From assembly GCA_910579085.1 (NCBI GenBank), contig CAJTRU010000002.1, forward strand, positions 92,613-119,916: a stretch of DNA of 27,304 nucleotides, written 5' to 3'. The position numbers and the translations under genes are program-made. The stretch's first letter is position 1; every line of letters begins with the position of its first letter. Below the pieces are notes generated by a model, which searched no databases, had not been told where the DNA came from, and saw nothing but the letters and a program-made list of their open reading frames with translations. The stretch is from an uncultured Lachnospiraceae bacterium (GTDB taxonomy: Bacteria > Bacillota > Clostridia > Lachnospirales > Lachnospiraceae). Positions 1 to 7,939 of the stretch are shown piece by piece.

Positions 1-57
1 CTTTAATATGTATTGCAATGTAATCGCATGCGCTTTTGATCTGTCCGGATATATCAT
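1..57 (-). CDS. possible 5' end of a gene running off the window
   Basis: On the minus strand an ATG at 57-55 is preceded by an A/G-rich stretch (AGGAAAAGG) that could serve as a ribosome binding site. It opens a frame of 19 codons that stays open to the window edge and begins MIYPDRSKAHAI. It lies downstream of the jet operon terminator, so it would be a separate transcription unit. I do not recognise the peptide and 19 codons are too few to prove coding. It does not look like a JetD start, but that cannot be excluded. Confidence 0.25.
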   Translation of the reverse strand, partial: MIYPDRSKAHAITLQYILK

Positions 58-180
58 TCTTTTCCTTTTCCTGTTGTCTTTAAAATACTATACTTGAAAA
101 TAATATAGATTATAAGCCATCCAGTTTTTTCTGTCTGCCCTTATATGATATACACACCTTTTAAAGAGGATTAACAACAT

Positions 181-207
181 AAAAAGACAGGGTTTTAATG
201 CCCTGCC
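181..207 (-). terminator. intrinsic terminator of the jetABC operon
   Basis: On the minus strand a stem GGCAGGG / CCCTGTC (one G-T pair) with an 8-nt loop is followed directly by TTTTT. It lies about 220 bp after the jetC stop, so it most likely ends the jetA-jetB-jetC transcript and separates it from anything further left. Confidence 0.7.
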
Positions 208-231
208 AATCTTGTATATATCTGATTATTT

Positions 232-351
232 TTAAAGTGCCAGCTTGTATAAAGCCAATTGGTTAAGGCTTACACCCTCTTTTTCTGCTTCTATTACCAG
301 TCTTTGGTGTAAAGACTTTGGAAGTCTATTATTTATAATTTTAAAGTTACC
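232..351 (-). pseudogene. remnant of a HicB-type antitoxin (C-terminal ribbon-helix-helix part)
   Basis: The minus strand encodes 39 codons ending in TAA at 234-232. The fragment contains RLPKSLHQRL, then EAEKEGVSLNQLALYKLA. This is the typical C-terminal HicB/Arc-like DNA-binding motif (RxPxSLH...EAxxEGVSLNQ) of HicB antitoxins. There is no start codon, and the codon just before GNFK is a TAA. Restoring one or two bases there would read YISGNF, close to the usual YSGNF junction, so a frameshift and loss of the N-terminal domain are likely. It sits between jetC and the terminator, where a fourth jet gene would be expected, and is probably a relic of an earlier insertion. No HicA toxin is visible. 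Confidence 0.5.
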
Positions 352-429
352 TTATATAGTTTTTACCCCATTTGTTATTTCAGGACAAAAATATGTAAAA
401 TTACTGGTTATGCTTTTTCCAGCTAATTT

Positions 430-3400
430 TCAAACACCCAGTACCCTTGTCTTCCCATTCCACAGATAAGGTATAACTGTAACAAATTTAGCATTTTCAG
501 GACGTACAAGCTGGTATATTGCAAGACCTGGCACAGTTTCATAATCACCCCACAGCACCTGCGAATTTATCATAAAGTTAAGGTTTAAACTTACCATAAG
601 CCTGAACATATCCTTTATATTCATTTCATCAACACCCGCAAATGCTTCATCAAGTGAAATAAGAAGTGGTGCATCCTTATTTGCCCCTGCATATTTAGCA
701 ACAACAGCAGAAAAAAGCGGCACATACATTGACATCGCCTTTTCCCCTCCGCTAAAAGTAAAGAAAACCCTGTCTGTAAGTTCTTTTTTCTTCTCACCGG
801 TTTTTTGTGAATAAAGCTGGAATTCAAACCACTGGCGGTAATCAAGTATATCTTTCATAATCATATGGAAAGACATTGCTGTATTTGTATCACTTGCCAG
901 TTTCCTTGCATCCATAATTTTAGAACGGAAATGTGATGCCATTTTATCAATATCTTCCTGGCGCAGTATCTCTGTATCACTCTGTAACAGGTTTACAAGT
1001 TCCTTTGTATCAAGCTGTCCCTCTTTTTCCGTCTTCTTGCTAATCCATTTAAGGCTTAATTTCAGCCCGCTTGAAGTCTGCATAGATTCCATAAGGCTGT
1101 TCATCTTTTCTACCCAGCGCTTGCTCTCATAAATTTTTGCCCTGATTTTTTTACTAATTGTATTAGAAAGTATATCCTCAAAAAGTTCCCTGTCCTTTAC
1201 ACTTAATACTTTCTCCAAATCCTCCATATCAGTATTTAATTTTACAACCAGTTCTTTAAATGAAACAGGCATCCCCCTGTATTTTGTCTTAATATCAGGC
1301 CTGAAAGCTGGTATGCCGTATTTCTCTATAAGCTCCTGCCCGTCAATAGCTTTTCTCTGTTCTTCAAAAAGATTGTATATAGAAAGCTGGTATTCTGCCA
1401 GCAGTCCTTTTTTCTCATGGAAAGCTGTCTGCAGGTTTCCAAGCATTAAATCCAGCTGTATCTTGCTTATATTCTGTCCTCCAGGTAAATTACAGACATT
1501 CTTTGCCCTTATTTCTGCATCTTCTGGTTTATTAGTTTCTCCGCCAGAAACATCCTGCATTACATAGCCAAGGTTGTATTCCATCAGGAATATTTGTTCT
1601 TCCACATTTTTAAGTTGTTTTATATTAGAAATCTGTTCCTGTTTTCTCTCCATTTTTTCATTGTCATTTTCAATGGAATTTTCAAGAAAGCCTATATCTG
1701 ACGCTGCCCTGTCACGCTCACCAGGTATTTCACCAAGACGCTTTACACATATATCAAGACGTTCCTTAATCTCATTATAGTTTGTAAGTCCAAGCTGCTG
1801 CCTTACAGATTCCAGTTCTCCAAGTGTACGTGCCTTACGCTGGTTATACTGGTTTAACGTGTAGAGTATTTCATCCCTGTCTTCTATAAGTCCTTCAAGG
1901 CTGTCCTCAAGTGTTTTAAGCAGGCTGATTCCTGACCAGTACCTGTTATATGTTATTCCTGCTTCACTTAAAAGGTTATGGTACTCTTTAAGCCCTTTTA
2001 AAGCATTTTCAAAAATATCAAGGCGGTTTGCCATATGCGCCCCTGCACAGGTTTCCTGTACTTTAAGCTGTATCTCTTTTAATTTCCCCTGTTCTTTTAA
2101 CAGCCTCTCCCTGTACTGCTCCGCTGTTTCCTTTGCAGTATCCAGGCGGACCTTGCTGTCCCAAAGGTCTTTTGCTGCAATCTTAAGGTCTTCTGCATCA
2201 GGGAATTTATCCATTTCTTCCTGTAAAGTTTTCTGCTGTTCCTTATTTTTAAGAATATCCAATTCAATCTGCTTTATCTGTTTCTCTAATATGTCAGCCT
2301 GTTTTTTAAGTTCTTCTATTCTTTCTGAACGGTAACGCTCTTTTGCTGCTGTCCCGATATATTTAGCCTTATACCCTGTGCCTGTAGTGCCTTCCAGTAC
2401 ACCTATATGGTAATGCCCTTCAGTGCCTGCCCATGTTGATGACTGCCCATCTTTGCTATAATAACCAATTCCTGAAAGTACATTTGATATCCGGTTGTAA
2501 AGGATAATGTCATCCTCTGCATTATATACCTGTATAACTTCCATAATGCCAGGCTTGACATGCTCTATATCACTAAAAAGGTATTTATCACAGATATTTC
2601 CTTCTATGCCAAGTATCTTGTCCCTGTCATCTGCATCTACAATTAAAGCATCCAGGATACCCATATTGTACAGTGCCGCTTCAAGCTTGTCTGCCGCTTC
2701 ACTGCTTAAACTTTCCACAAAGTCCACCGCCTTATAAAATGGTATATATTTTATACCCATTTCATCAAGTTTCTTCCTGTTACTAAGGACTTCCTGGCTT
2801 CTCTCTGGTTCAGGCTCTCTGCTTTCTTCCCATGTTTTAAGTTCTTCTTCTGTTTCAGCAAGCTGTACAGTTAATGGTTCTTTTTCCTGTATAAGCTGCC
2901 TTTCTGCTGAATAAAGCATATCATAAGCTTTATTCTTCTGGCTGCGCAGTATTTCACTTACCCTGGAATAATCCATGCCATACTGGTAATTATCAATAAA
3001 GCCTGCAATTTCCTGTAAACTGGAAGGTTCTATATGAAGCTCTGTATTGCCACGTTCCCATACATATACAGCTTCTGTTATCTCACTTTTCTGTTCTGTA
3101 AGCTGCCTGTCATACTGGTAATATTCCCGTTCTGCCTTATCCCTGTATTCCCGCTTTAAATCCAGTTCCTTAAACGCCTCATCACAGCGTCTTTTAGCTT
3201 CTTCTTCCAGCCTTAATATACTTGTGCCCTCTTCTACCTTCTGTACATATTGGTTTAATATTCTTGCATGGTAATTAAAATCACATCTGCCTTCTTTTTT
3301 TGATTTTATTTCTTCTATAAAGAAAAACGCTTCATCAAATGGGATATCTCCTACTGCCTCTTCCATTTGTACAAGTATATTATCTAAATCCTGCCAGGCT

Positions 3401-4545
3401 GTATTATTCATATCTTTTTGTGCTTTAATACGGTTTTCTTTGTCAATACATTCCTCTCTTTTTTTATCAGAACGCGTCCCATAATTTTCTATTTCTTTTT
3501 CATATTCTGCTGCCTGTCCTTCAAGTTTGTTTTCTTCTGCTTTTAACCTTGTAGCATCATTATTACTTAAAGAATTCCTCTCTTTTTCCAGAATAGCATA
3601 TTCCTGTTTTAAATTATTATACAGTTTTTTTTCTTTTTCTAATTCTTCTTTATTTTTTGCAATTCCTTCCTCAATGGATTTTAATTCTTTTTGCTGTATA
3701 TTAAACTCTTTTACAGTTTTAAGGTATGATTCTGCCCTGTTTAAAAGGACTGTCCTGTTATACTGGTCATATACTTTTTCAATTTGTTTTGCTGCTTTTA
3801 TGCTTTCAGAAAGGTTATCAAGATTAGTTTTAAGTGTATCCATATTTTCAATGGCTTCTGACATAGGACGCAGGTCATCTTCTGATAATGTCTGTAAAGA
3901 TTTGCTTAAAATATCATTAATTACAGAAGGCTTGAAATCCTTAGAAAGCTTTGGTGTACGCAGCTGTATTAATAAATCCAGCATTTCTTTATATTCTTCC
4001 ATTGTTTCAAAACCAAATATTAAAGAATTAACACAGCTTGCATATTCATTTTGTGATTCCATCAGCCTGCCGCCGTCACCAATGCGGTTTCTTAATTCTG
4101 TTTTAGAATATGCAATTTTATTCTGTACATCCTTGTAAAGCCAGAAATCCCTGCCAATCCTTCTTCCATCTGTAATACAGAAATACCATGTTTCAAGCTT
4201 TTTATTCTTCCTGGCACGCAGCCCCATTCCAATTGTTATATATGTATCTGACTCCTGGCGTTTAAATTCCATATAAAGATATCCTGTGCGTTCTTCCCTG
4301 CTGTCATCCTCTTCAAGCAGATAGTTTTCCATTTTCCTTGCCCTTGAGCCAAACGGGTCAAGACGCTCAGGACGTATATTCCCATCTAATAAAAGTGGTA
4401 TAAAGCTCTGCATCGTAACAGATTTTCCAGAACCATTAGAACCACGCAGAAGCATCCTTCCATCCAGGAATGAAAATTCCTGCTGGTCATAATACCAGAA
4501 ATCAATTAATCCTGCCTTGTTAATAATCCATCTGCTGTTATTCAT
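430..4545 (-). CDS. jetC: Wadjet type II JetC, SMC/MukB-like ATPase (TIGR02680 family)
   Basis: This is the motor of a Wadjet anti-plasmid condensin, an ATP-driven DNA loop extruder that recognises small circular DNA. The product has 1371 aa, the usual size for the family. The N-terminal head has Walker A GSNGSGKS (about residues 35-42). Long charged coiled coils with an interrupted hinge-like middle follow. The C-terminal head carries the ABC signature SGGEKA (about 1265) and Walker B LLISLDEA (about 1294-1301), and ends with a MukB/SbcC-like tail. I chose the ATG at 4545 (MNNSRW) because GAAAGGGGC lies just before it. An in-frame start 14 codons upstream has no such site. The start overlaps the jetB stop by 8 bp, implying translational coupling. 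All ATPase motifs look intact. The normal partner gene jetD does not follow. Confidence 0.93.
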   Translation of the reverse strand: MNNSRWIINKAGLIDFWYYDQQEFSFLDGRMLLRGSNGSGKSVTMQSFIPLLLDGNIRPERLDPFGSRARKMENYLLEEDDSREERTGYLYMEFKRQESDTYITIGMGLRARKNKKLETWYFCITDGRRIGRDFWLYKDVQNKIAYSKTELRNRIGDGGRLMESQNEYASCVNSLIFGFETMEEYKEMLDLLIQLRTPKLSKDFKPSVINDILSKSLQTLSEDDLRPMSEAIENMDTLKTNLDNLSESIKAAKQIEKVYDQYNRTVLLNRAESYLKTVKEFNIQQKELKSIEEGIAKNKEELEKEKKLYNNLKQEYAILEKERNSLSNNDATRLKAEENKLEGQAAEYEKEIENYGTRSDKKREECIDKENRIKAQKDMNNTAWQDLDNILVQMEEAVGDIPFDEAFFFIEEIKSKKEGRCDFNYHARILNQYVQKVEEGTSILRLEEEAKRRCDEAFKELDLKREYRDKAEREYYQYDRQLTEQKSEITEAVYVWERGNTELHIEPSSLQEIAGFIDNYQYGMDYSRVSEILRSQKNKAYDMLYSAERQLIQEKEPLTVQLAETEEELKTWEESREPEPERSQEVLSNRKKLDEMGIKYIPFYKAVDFVESLSSEAADKLEAALYNMGILDALIVDADDRDKILGIEGNICDKYLFSDIEHVKPGIMEVIQVYNAEDDIILYNRISNVLSGIGYYSKDGQSSTWAGTEGHYHIGVLEGTTGTGYKAKYIGTAAKERYRSERIEELKKQADILEKQIKQIELDILKNKEQQKTLQEEMDKFPDAEDLKIAAKDLWDSKVRLDTAKETAEQYRERLLKEQGKLKEIQLKVQETCAGAHMANRLDIFENALKGLKEYHNLLSEAGITYNRYWSGISLLKTLEDSLEGLIEDRDEILYTLNQYNQRKARTLGELESVRQQLGLTNYNEIKERLDICVKRLGEIPGERDRAASDIGFLENSIENDNEKMERKQEQISNIKQLKNVEEQIFLMEYNLGYVMQDVSGGETNKPEDAEIRAKNVCNLPGGQNISKIQLDLMLGNLQTAFHEKKGLLAEYQLSIYNLFEEQRKAIDGQELIEKYGIPAFRPDIKTKYRGMPVSFKELVVKLNTDMEDLEKVLSVKDRELFEDILSNTISKKIRAKIYESKRWVEKMNSLMESMQTSSGLKLSLKWISKKTEKEGQLDTKELVNLLQSDTEILRQEDIDKMASHFRSKIMDARKLASDTNTAMSFHMIMKDILDYRQWFEFQLYSQKTGEKKKELTDRVFFTFSGGEKAMSMYVPLFSAVVAKYAGANKDAPLLISLDEAFAGVDEMNIKDMFRLMVSLNLNFMINSQVLWGDYETVPGLAIYQLVRPENAKFVTVIPYLWNGKTRVLGV

Positions 4546-5680
4546 CTTTTGCCCCTTTCTGGAGTTTAAAATTATCTGGATAAACACCTTTCATTTTGCC
4601 AAGTGCCGGCTGGATATAGATATCTGTACTATTTGTGCCTGCCAGTTCCATTTCTTCCATATATTGTTTTACTGTTGTTACAAATTCATTTGTTGTCATT
4701 TCCCTGTATTTTTTAGGAAAACCTTCCTGGTATTTTTCTTTACAATTCTCCAGAATTTTTATAAACTTCTGTACAGGCATAACTATCTTTTCATCTACAG
4801 GACAGGTTATCTCCCCGTTTTCAAGCATTTCACGTATAATTCCGCCACATAACAGCGTAATATCTGATAATGTATTCCCCTCTGGAAAATATCTTCCCAT
4901 ATGGCATTCTTCACCTAAAACAAGAAATGCACTGTTTTTATGTACATGCAGCTGGCAGTCTGCCAATCCTGAAAGTTCCCCTTGTATTATATTCCTGTAA
5001 TTCTTTATATAAAGAAAATCCTCTTCTGTATCTTCTGTTTTATAAACCCCCATAGTCATAAGAAGTTTACGGTAAACCCTCTGCCTGCGGATAATCCCCC
5101 TGTCTTCATCCATGCCAATCCATTCTTTATTAACAAAATCTGAGGGACTTGTAAAGCCTGAAATATCCATTGCAAAATCACGCATAAAATACCTGGATAC
5201 TCCTGTATTTTCATATAGCACCTCTGCTTCATTATCCTTTGAAAAATTCTCTTCATTTCCATCATCTACTTTTAATATTCCACAGTTTACACAAAACTTT
5301 AAAACCTTTACAAAATACCTGCGGTTACGGTAAACAGTCCAGTCAATTTCATATTCTTTCCACTGGCTTTGTACATATTCTGTTAAATCTGAAAGCACAA
5401 ATTGTTCTTCTGCTTCTTTATCTTCAAGAAACATTAATACAAGACATAGAAATATATATTCTGTTTTTTCTTTAAACTCTGTTATGCCCATCCAGTTTTC
5501 TGGCTGGGCTGGCACTTTTTCAAGTTTAATAAGGTTTGGTGTTACAACAATATGGCAGCCAAGTTTGTCATTAAGGAAATCCCTGTATTTTCCTAGCTGG
5601 TCTTTTACCTGGTAATATAATTCTTTTTCCCTGCTTTTTAAAATCCAGCGTTTACTTAACAATATCTCTAATGTATTCAT
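4538..5680 (-). CDS. jetB: Wadjet type II JetB, MukE-like condensin subunit (TIGR02678/DUF2398 family)
   Basis: The 380-aa product matches the second Wadjet type II subunit, a MukE/KITE-like winged-helix protein that bridges the kleisin (JetA) and the SMC motor (JetC). Features seen that fit the family are a basic N-terminus (LLSKRWILKSREKELYY), an acidic-aromatic middle (IDWTVYRNRRYF, about residues 115-126) and LYENTGVSRYFMRDF after it. These are family-level resemblances read by eye, not a profile match. An AAAGGA ribosome site lies about 9 bp before the ATG. The gene follows jetA after 27 bp and its end overlaps the jetC start, with the jetC ribosome site inside its last codons. No truncation is seen. 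Confidence 0.9.
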   Translation of the reverse strand: MNTLEILLSKRWILKSREKELYYQVKDQLGKYRDFLNDKLGCHIVVTPNLIKLEKVPAQPENWMGITEFKEKTEYIFLCLVLMFLEDKEAEEQFVLSDLTEYVQSQWKEYEIDWTVYRNRRYFVKVLKFCVNCGILKVDDGNEENFSKDNEAEVLYENTGVSRYFMRDFAMDISGFTSPSDFVNKEWIGMDEDRGIIRRQRVYRKLLMTMGVYKTEDTEEDFLYIKNYRNIIQGELSGLADCQLHVHKNSAFLVLGEECHMGRYFPEGNTLSDITLLCGGIIREMLENGEITCPVDEKIVMPVQKFIKILENCKEKYQEGFPKKYREMTTNEFVTTVKQYMEEMELAGTNSTDIYIQPALGKMKGVYPDNFKLQKGAKDE

Positions 5681-5707
5681 CCAATCCTGTCCTTTTATAA
5701 TTTTAAT

Positions 5708-7180
5708 TTATTTAAAGCATATTGTATATGCAGGCATTGTAAATTTCCCGTCTGTACACTCTACAACACAAGTCTGCCCTTTATGTTCTTCAATAAAATA
5801 ATTTCTTCCGTCTTCGGTCTTTGCACTTCTGTCCTTTCTTTCAAGTGCTTTTGACAACCATGTTAAAAAAGTGTCCCTTACAGATGGCTCAAGCACTGGA
5901 AGCCCTGTAAAATCAAGCTTATTATCTTTTATATAACTGTCTAAAAGCCTGCGTTCCCTCTCAATTCTTTCAATGGCAGCCCGTTTTGCCGCTTCTTTCT
6001 CCTTTGTCCTGTCAATAATCCCTGTCCTCTGGGCTTTATCCCTGTATGTCCTGGTTCTTGGAGTGATTTCTACTATATGTGGCCTTTCTTCATATACACC
6101 ACTGTTAATGCTTTCCGTTTCTCTTTCAATTTCCCCTTTTAAATGCAGGCAGCTTTCAATTCCAAAAACATTAGAAGAAAACCTGTGTGCTTCATTAATA
6201 TTATTACAATTATTAAACATCTGGGCAACTTTATAATATTCTTCCCTGCGGTTTGCACCTGCATTTATCATTTCACTAATTCTTGTTGCATAACGTGTAA
6301 TCTTACGGATAACATTATTTGTAACATCAAAAACCTTGCCTGCTTCTGCTTCTTTTCCATTCCTGCTTACAAACCATCCTTCAATGCTTTGCCACTGCCC
6401 CTCAAGATTTTCTTTAACCAGTTTTTCATCTGCTTCTATATCCATCCTTGGAACTGACATTTCATATGCTAATACTTTTTCTATTATCTTTGCAATATTT
6501 TCTTCTGGGGTATTCTTTATATAATGCCCTATTACATCCACATTCTGCTGCAGGCTTTTTACAAAATTCCTTAAATATTCAATTAAGCTGTCTTTAAATA
6601 CAAGAAATTCCCTTGTTTTCATTATTTCTTCTGCTTTTACACTGTCAAGTGTCCTCATATAGTCATGGTAATTTTTATTAAGCCTGATAAAATCACTGGT
6701 TAAATCTTTCCACCAGCTGTAAATCTTTTCTTCTGGTTCTTCTAAAATATTTCCAAGACGGTGTACATTATGTCTGATACGCTCTAAAAGTCCTGGCTCT
6801 AATGAAGCACCTTCTATAAAAAGATTTTCAAGATGGATAACCATTCTTTCAATTTCTATAGCATATGCTGAAAGCTGGTACCTGAATTTTTTATTTTTAA
6901 ACTCTTCTAATGTTGTTACTTTCCTTGTATCCTGCATTGTATCAAGGCTGCCCCATGAAACAAGGGTTGCTAAATCCTGCTGGCACTGTTCTATAGTATA
7001 TTGTTCAAAATAAGTATCTTCTTTTAGTTCTTCATAAACTTCTTCAATATACATCCAATATTTAAGCTTCTCATAATTCATATAAAAAAGCCGTAAAACA
7101 GGCCTGTATCTGTCTGTATTTTCTACATTAAGATACCTTGCCTCTTTTAACGGCTTTAACAATTTTCCAGTTACCAGCAT
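5708..7180 (-). CDS. jetA: Wadjet type II JetA, MukF/kleisin-like subunit (TIGR02677/DUF2397 family)
   Basis: This is the first gene of the operon, 490 aa. The N-terminus (RYRPVLRLFYMNYEKLKYWM, about residues 25-44) and the following block with QDTRKVTTLEEFKNKKFRYQ are hallmark segments of the TIGR02677 family, which corresponds to the kleisin-like subunit of type II Wadjet. The middle is alpha-helical and charged, as expected for a MukF-like linker. The end is a compact domain (FTGLPVLEPSVRDTFLTWLSKALE). A strong AGGAGG site lies 6 bp before the ATG, and a near-consensus promoter lies about 40 bp upstream. In the complex it should join the two JetC heads and bind JetB. It appears intact. Confidence 0.92.
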   Translation of the reverse strand: MLVTGKLLKPLKEARYLNVENTDRYRPVLRLFYMNYEKLKYWMYIEEVYEELKEDTYFEQYTIEQCQQDLATLVSWGSLDTMQDTRKVTTLEEFKNKKFRYQLSAYAIEIERMVIHLENLFIEGASLEPGLLERIRHNVHRLGNILEEPEEKIYSWWKDLTSDFIRLNKNYHDYMRTLDSVKAEEIMKTREFLVFKDSLIEYLRNFVKSLQQNVDVIGHYIKNTPEENIAKIIEKVLAYEMSVPRMDIEADEKLVKENLEGQWQSIEGWFVSRNGKEAEAGKVFDVTNNVIRKITRYATRISEMINAGANRREEYYKVAQMFNNCNNINEAHRFSSNVFGIESCLHLKGEIERETESINSGVYEERPHIVEITPRTRTYRDKAQRTGIIDRTKEKEAAKRAAIERIERERRLLDSYIKDNKLDFTGLPVLEPSVRDTFLTWLSKALERKDRSAKTEDGRNYFIEEHKGQTCVVECTDGKFTMPAYTICFK

Positions 7181-7219
7181 GGCCAGTCCTCCTACAATAA
7201 ATATTTTCCATCTTTTTCC

Positions 7220-7247
7220 ATTATATTAGAAAACAGGAGTATGTCAA
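7220..7247 (-). promoter_or_regulatory. sigma-A promoter of the jetABC operon
   Basis: On the minus strand TTGACA (7247-7242) and TATAAT (7225-7220) are separated by 16 bp. Both hexamers match the consensus exactly. The predicted start is near 7213, giving a leader of about 33 nt that carries the AGGAGG site of jetA. No obvious operator overlaps it, which suggests constitutive expression. Confidence 0.8.
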
Positions 7248-7287
7248 GAGTTGTTTCATCCGCTCCAATTGTAAAAGAATATTAAAT

Positions 7288-7574
7288 TTATTCACACACG
7301 CCCTCACTTTCTAAAAACTGTGCAGCCGTCATACATCTTGGATGTTCCATATCAAGGCTTAAAAAGTCCTTGTCTCCAGTTTTGTATCAACCAATATACG
7401 TATTTTTACTGTTCCTTCCCGTAACGCATCTCGTCTACAAGAGCCTAAAATATAAAAGAAATTATGAAACGTACGTGATTTCTTTCCAAAATCTAATGGC
7501 AAAAGCTGGTTATATATAGTATACTTAAAAATGAAGAAAAAAATAAAAGATATTATTGTGGAACAGTAAACCAA
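7288..7574 (-). pseudogene. frameshifted remnant of an unrecognised gene
   Basis: Two adjoining minus-strand frames look coding but are broken. The first reads LPLDFGKKSRTFHNFFYILG, then SCRRDALREGTVKIRILVDTK and soon a stop. The second continues TGDKDFLSLDMEHPRCMTAA, then QFLESEGVCE and a stop at 7290-7288. Adding one A to the A-run near 7380 joins them smoothly as ILVDTKTGDKDFLSLD, so a single-base deletion is the simplest reading. No ribosome site precedes the possible ATG at 7574. I do not recognise the family. It lies upstream of the jet promoter and may be a relic of earlier mobile DNA. Confidence 0.35.
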
Positions 7575-7633
7575 AAGAGCAATCGTGTTGCAGGGTGCGT
7601 TGGCCTCATTCTAAAAAGAATGGGGGTGATGCT

Positions 7634-7747
7634 ATGAAAAAGAGAAAACATAAGAAACACAAGATACATATTTCTCTTATGGAGTTGCTGACATTTGGCA
7701 TATTCCTTTTGGCATTGCTTACATTTATATTTACATTTTGTAAGTAG
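7634..7747 (+). CDS. type I toxin, small holin-like membrane peptide
   Basis: A 37-aa peptide: a very basic head (MKKRKHKKHK) followed by one hydrophobic helix (ELLTFGIFLLALLTFIFTF) and a short CK tail. This layout is that of the 'putative holin-like toxin' family (TxpA/BsrG-like type I toxins), which insert in the membrane. GGGGGTGAT lies just upstream of the ATG, and a small hairpin (ATTCT/AGAAT) immediately precedes the ribosome site and may limit translation. A -10-like TATACT lies at 7520-7525 with a poor -35. It is the only plus-strand gene in the window. The downstream GC-rich hairpins and a convergent antisense promoter support a type I toxin-antitoxin pair. Confidence 0.75.
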   Translation: MKKRKHKKHKIHISLMELLTFGIFLLALLTFIFTFCK

Positions 7748-7758
7748 CCTTACATAGC

Positions 7759-7850
7759 AAAAGCCACCCTGATACTTTGACCGGTAGATGGGTGGCATTG
7801 CTATCTTCATATTTGGCCAACCCCTTGTGGGCGGCTGCTCTCTTGTTTGT
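7759..7850 (-). ncRNA. antisense RNA antitoxin of the type I pair (predicted)
   Basis: A minus-strand promoter (7885-7857) should start an RNA near 7850 that runs toward the toxin gene. It would end at the hairpin GCCACCC/GGGTGGC (7796-7763) followed by TTTT, giving about 92 nt. It would be fully complementary to the 3' untranslated part of the toxin mRNA, as in TxpA/RatA-type pairs. The boundaries are inferred from promoter and terminator patterns only. Confidence 0.6.
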
Positions 7851-7856
7851 ATCTAT

Positions 7857-7885
7857 AATATAGCATATCTTAGATTTGATTGCAA
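7857..7885 (-). promoter_or_regulatory. promoter of the antisense RNA
   Basis: On the minus strand TTGCAA (7885-7880) and TATATT (7862-7857) are spaced by 17 bp, a good sigma-A pattern converging on the toxin gene. Confidence 0.55.
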
Positions 7886-7896
7886 GAGCCTTTTTT

Positions 7897-7923
7897 CTGG
7901 CGTCTGTATGGTAACAGCGCCAG
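7897..7923. other. GC-rich hairpin between the Pel operon end and the antisense promoter
   Basis: CTGGCG and CGCCAG flank an inner CTGT/ACAG stem with a one-base bulge. It lies 17 bp after the stop of the last Pel-operon gene. On the minus strand it is followed by AAAAAA rather than a T-run, so it is not a standard intrinsic terminator. It could stabilise the mRNA 3' end or act with an unseen termination mechanism. Confidence 0.4.
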
Positions 7924-7939
7924 GGCATATTTTGAAAAG

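Noticed and set aside
3527..4138. A 203-codon plus-strand frame inside jetC
   Set aside because: It is opposite the coiled-coil part of jetC, has Ser/Phe/Leu-rich composition typical of an antisense shadow, and no ribosome site.
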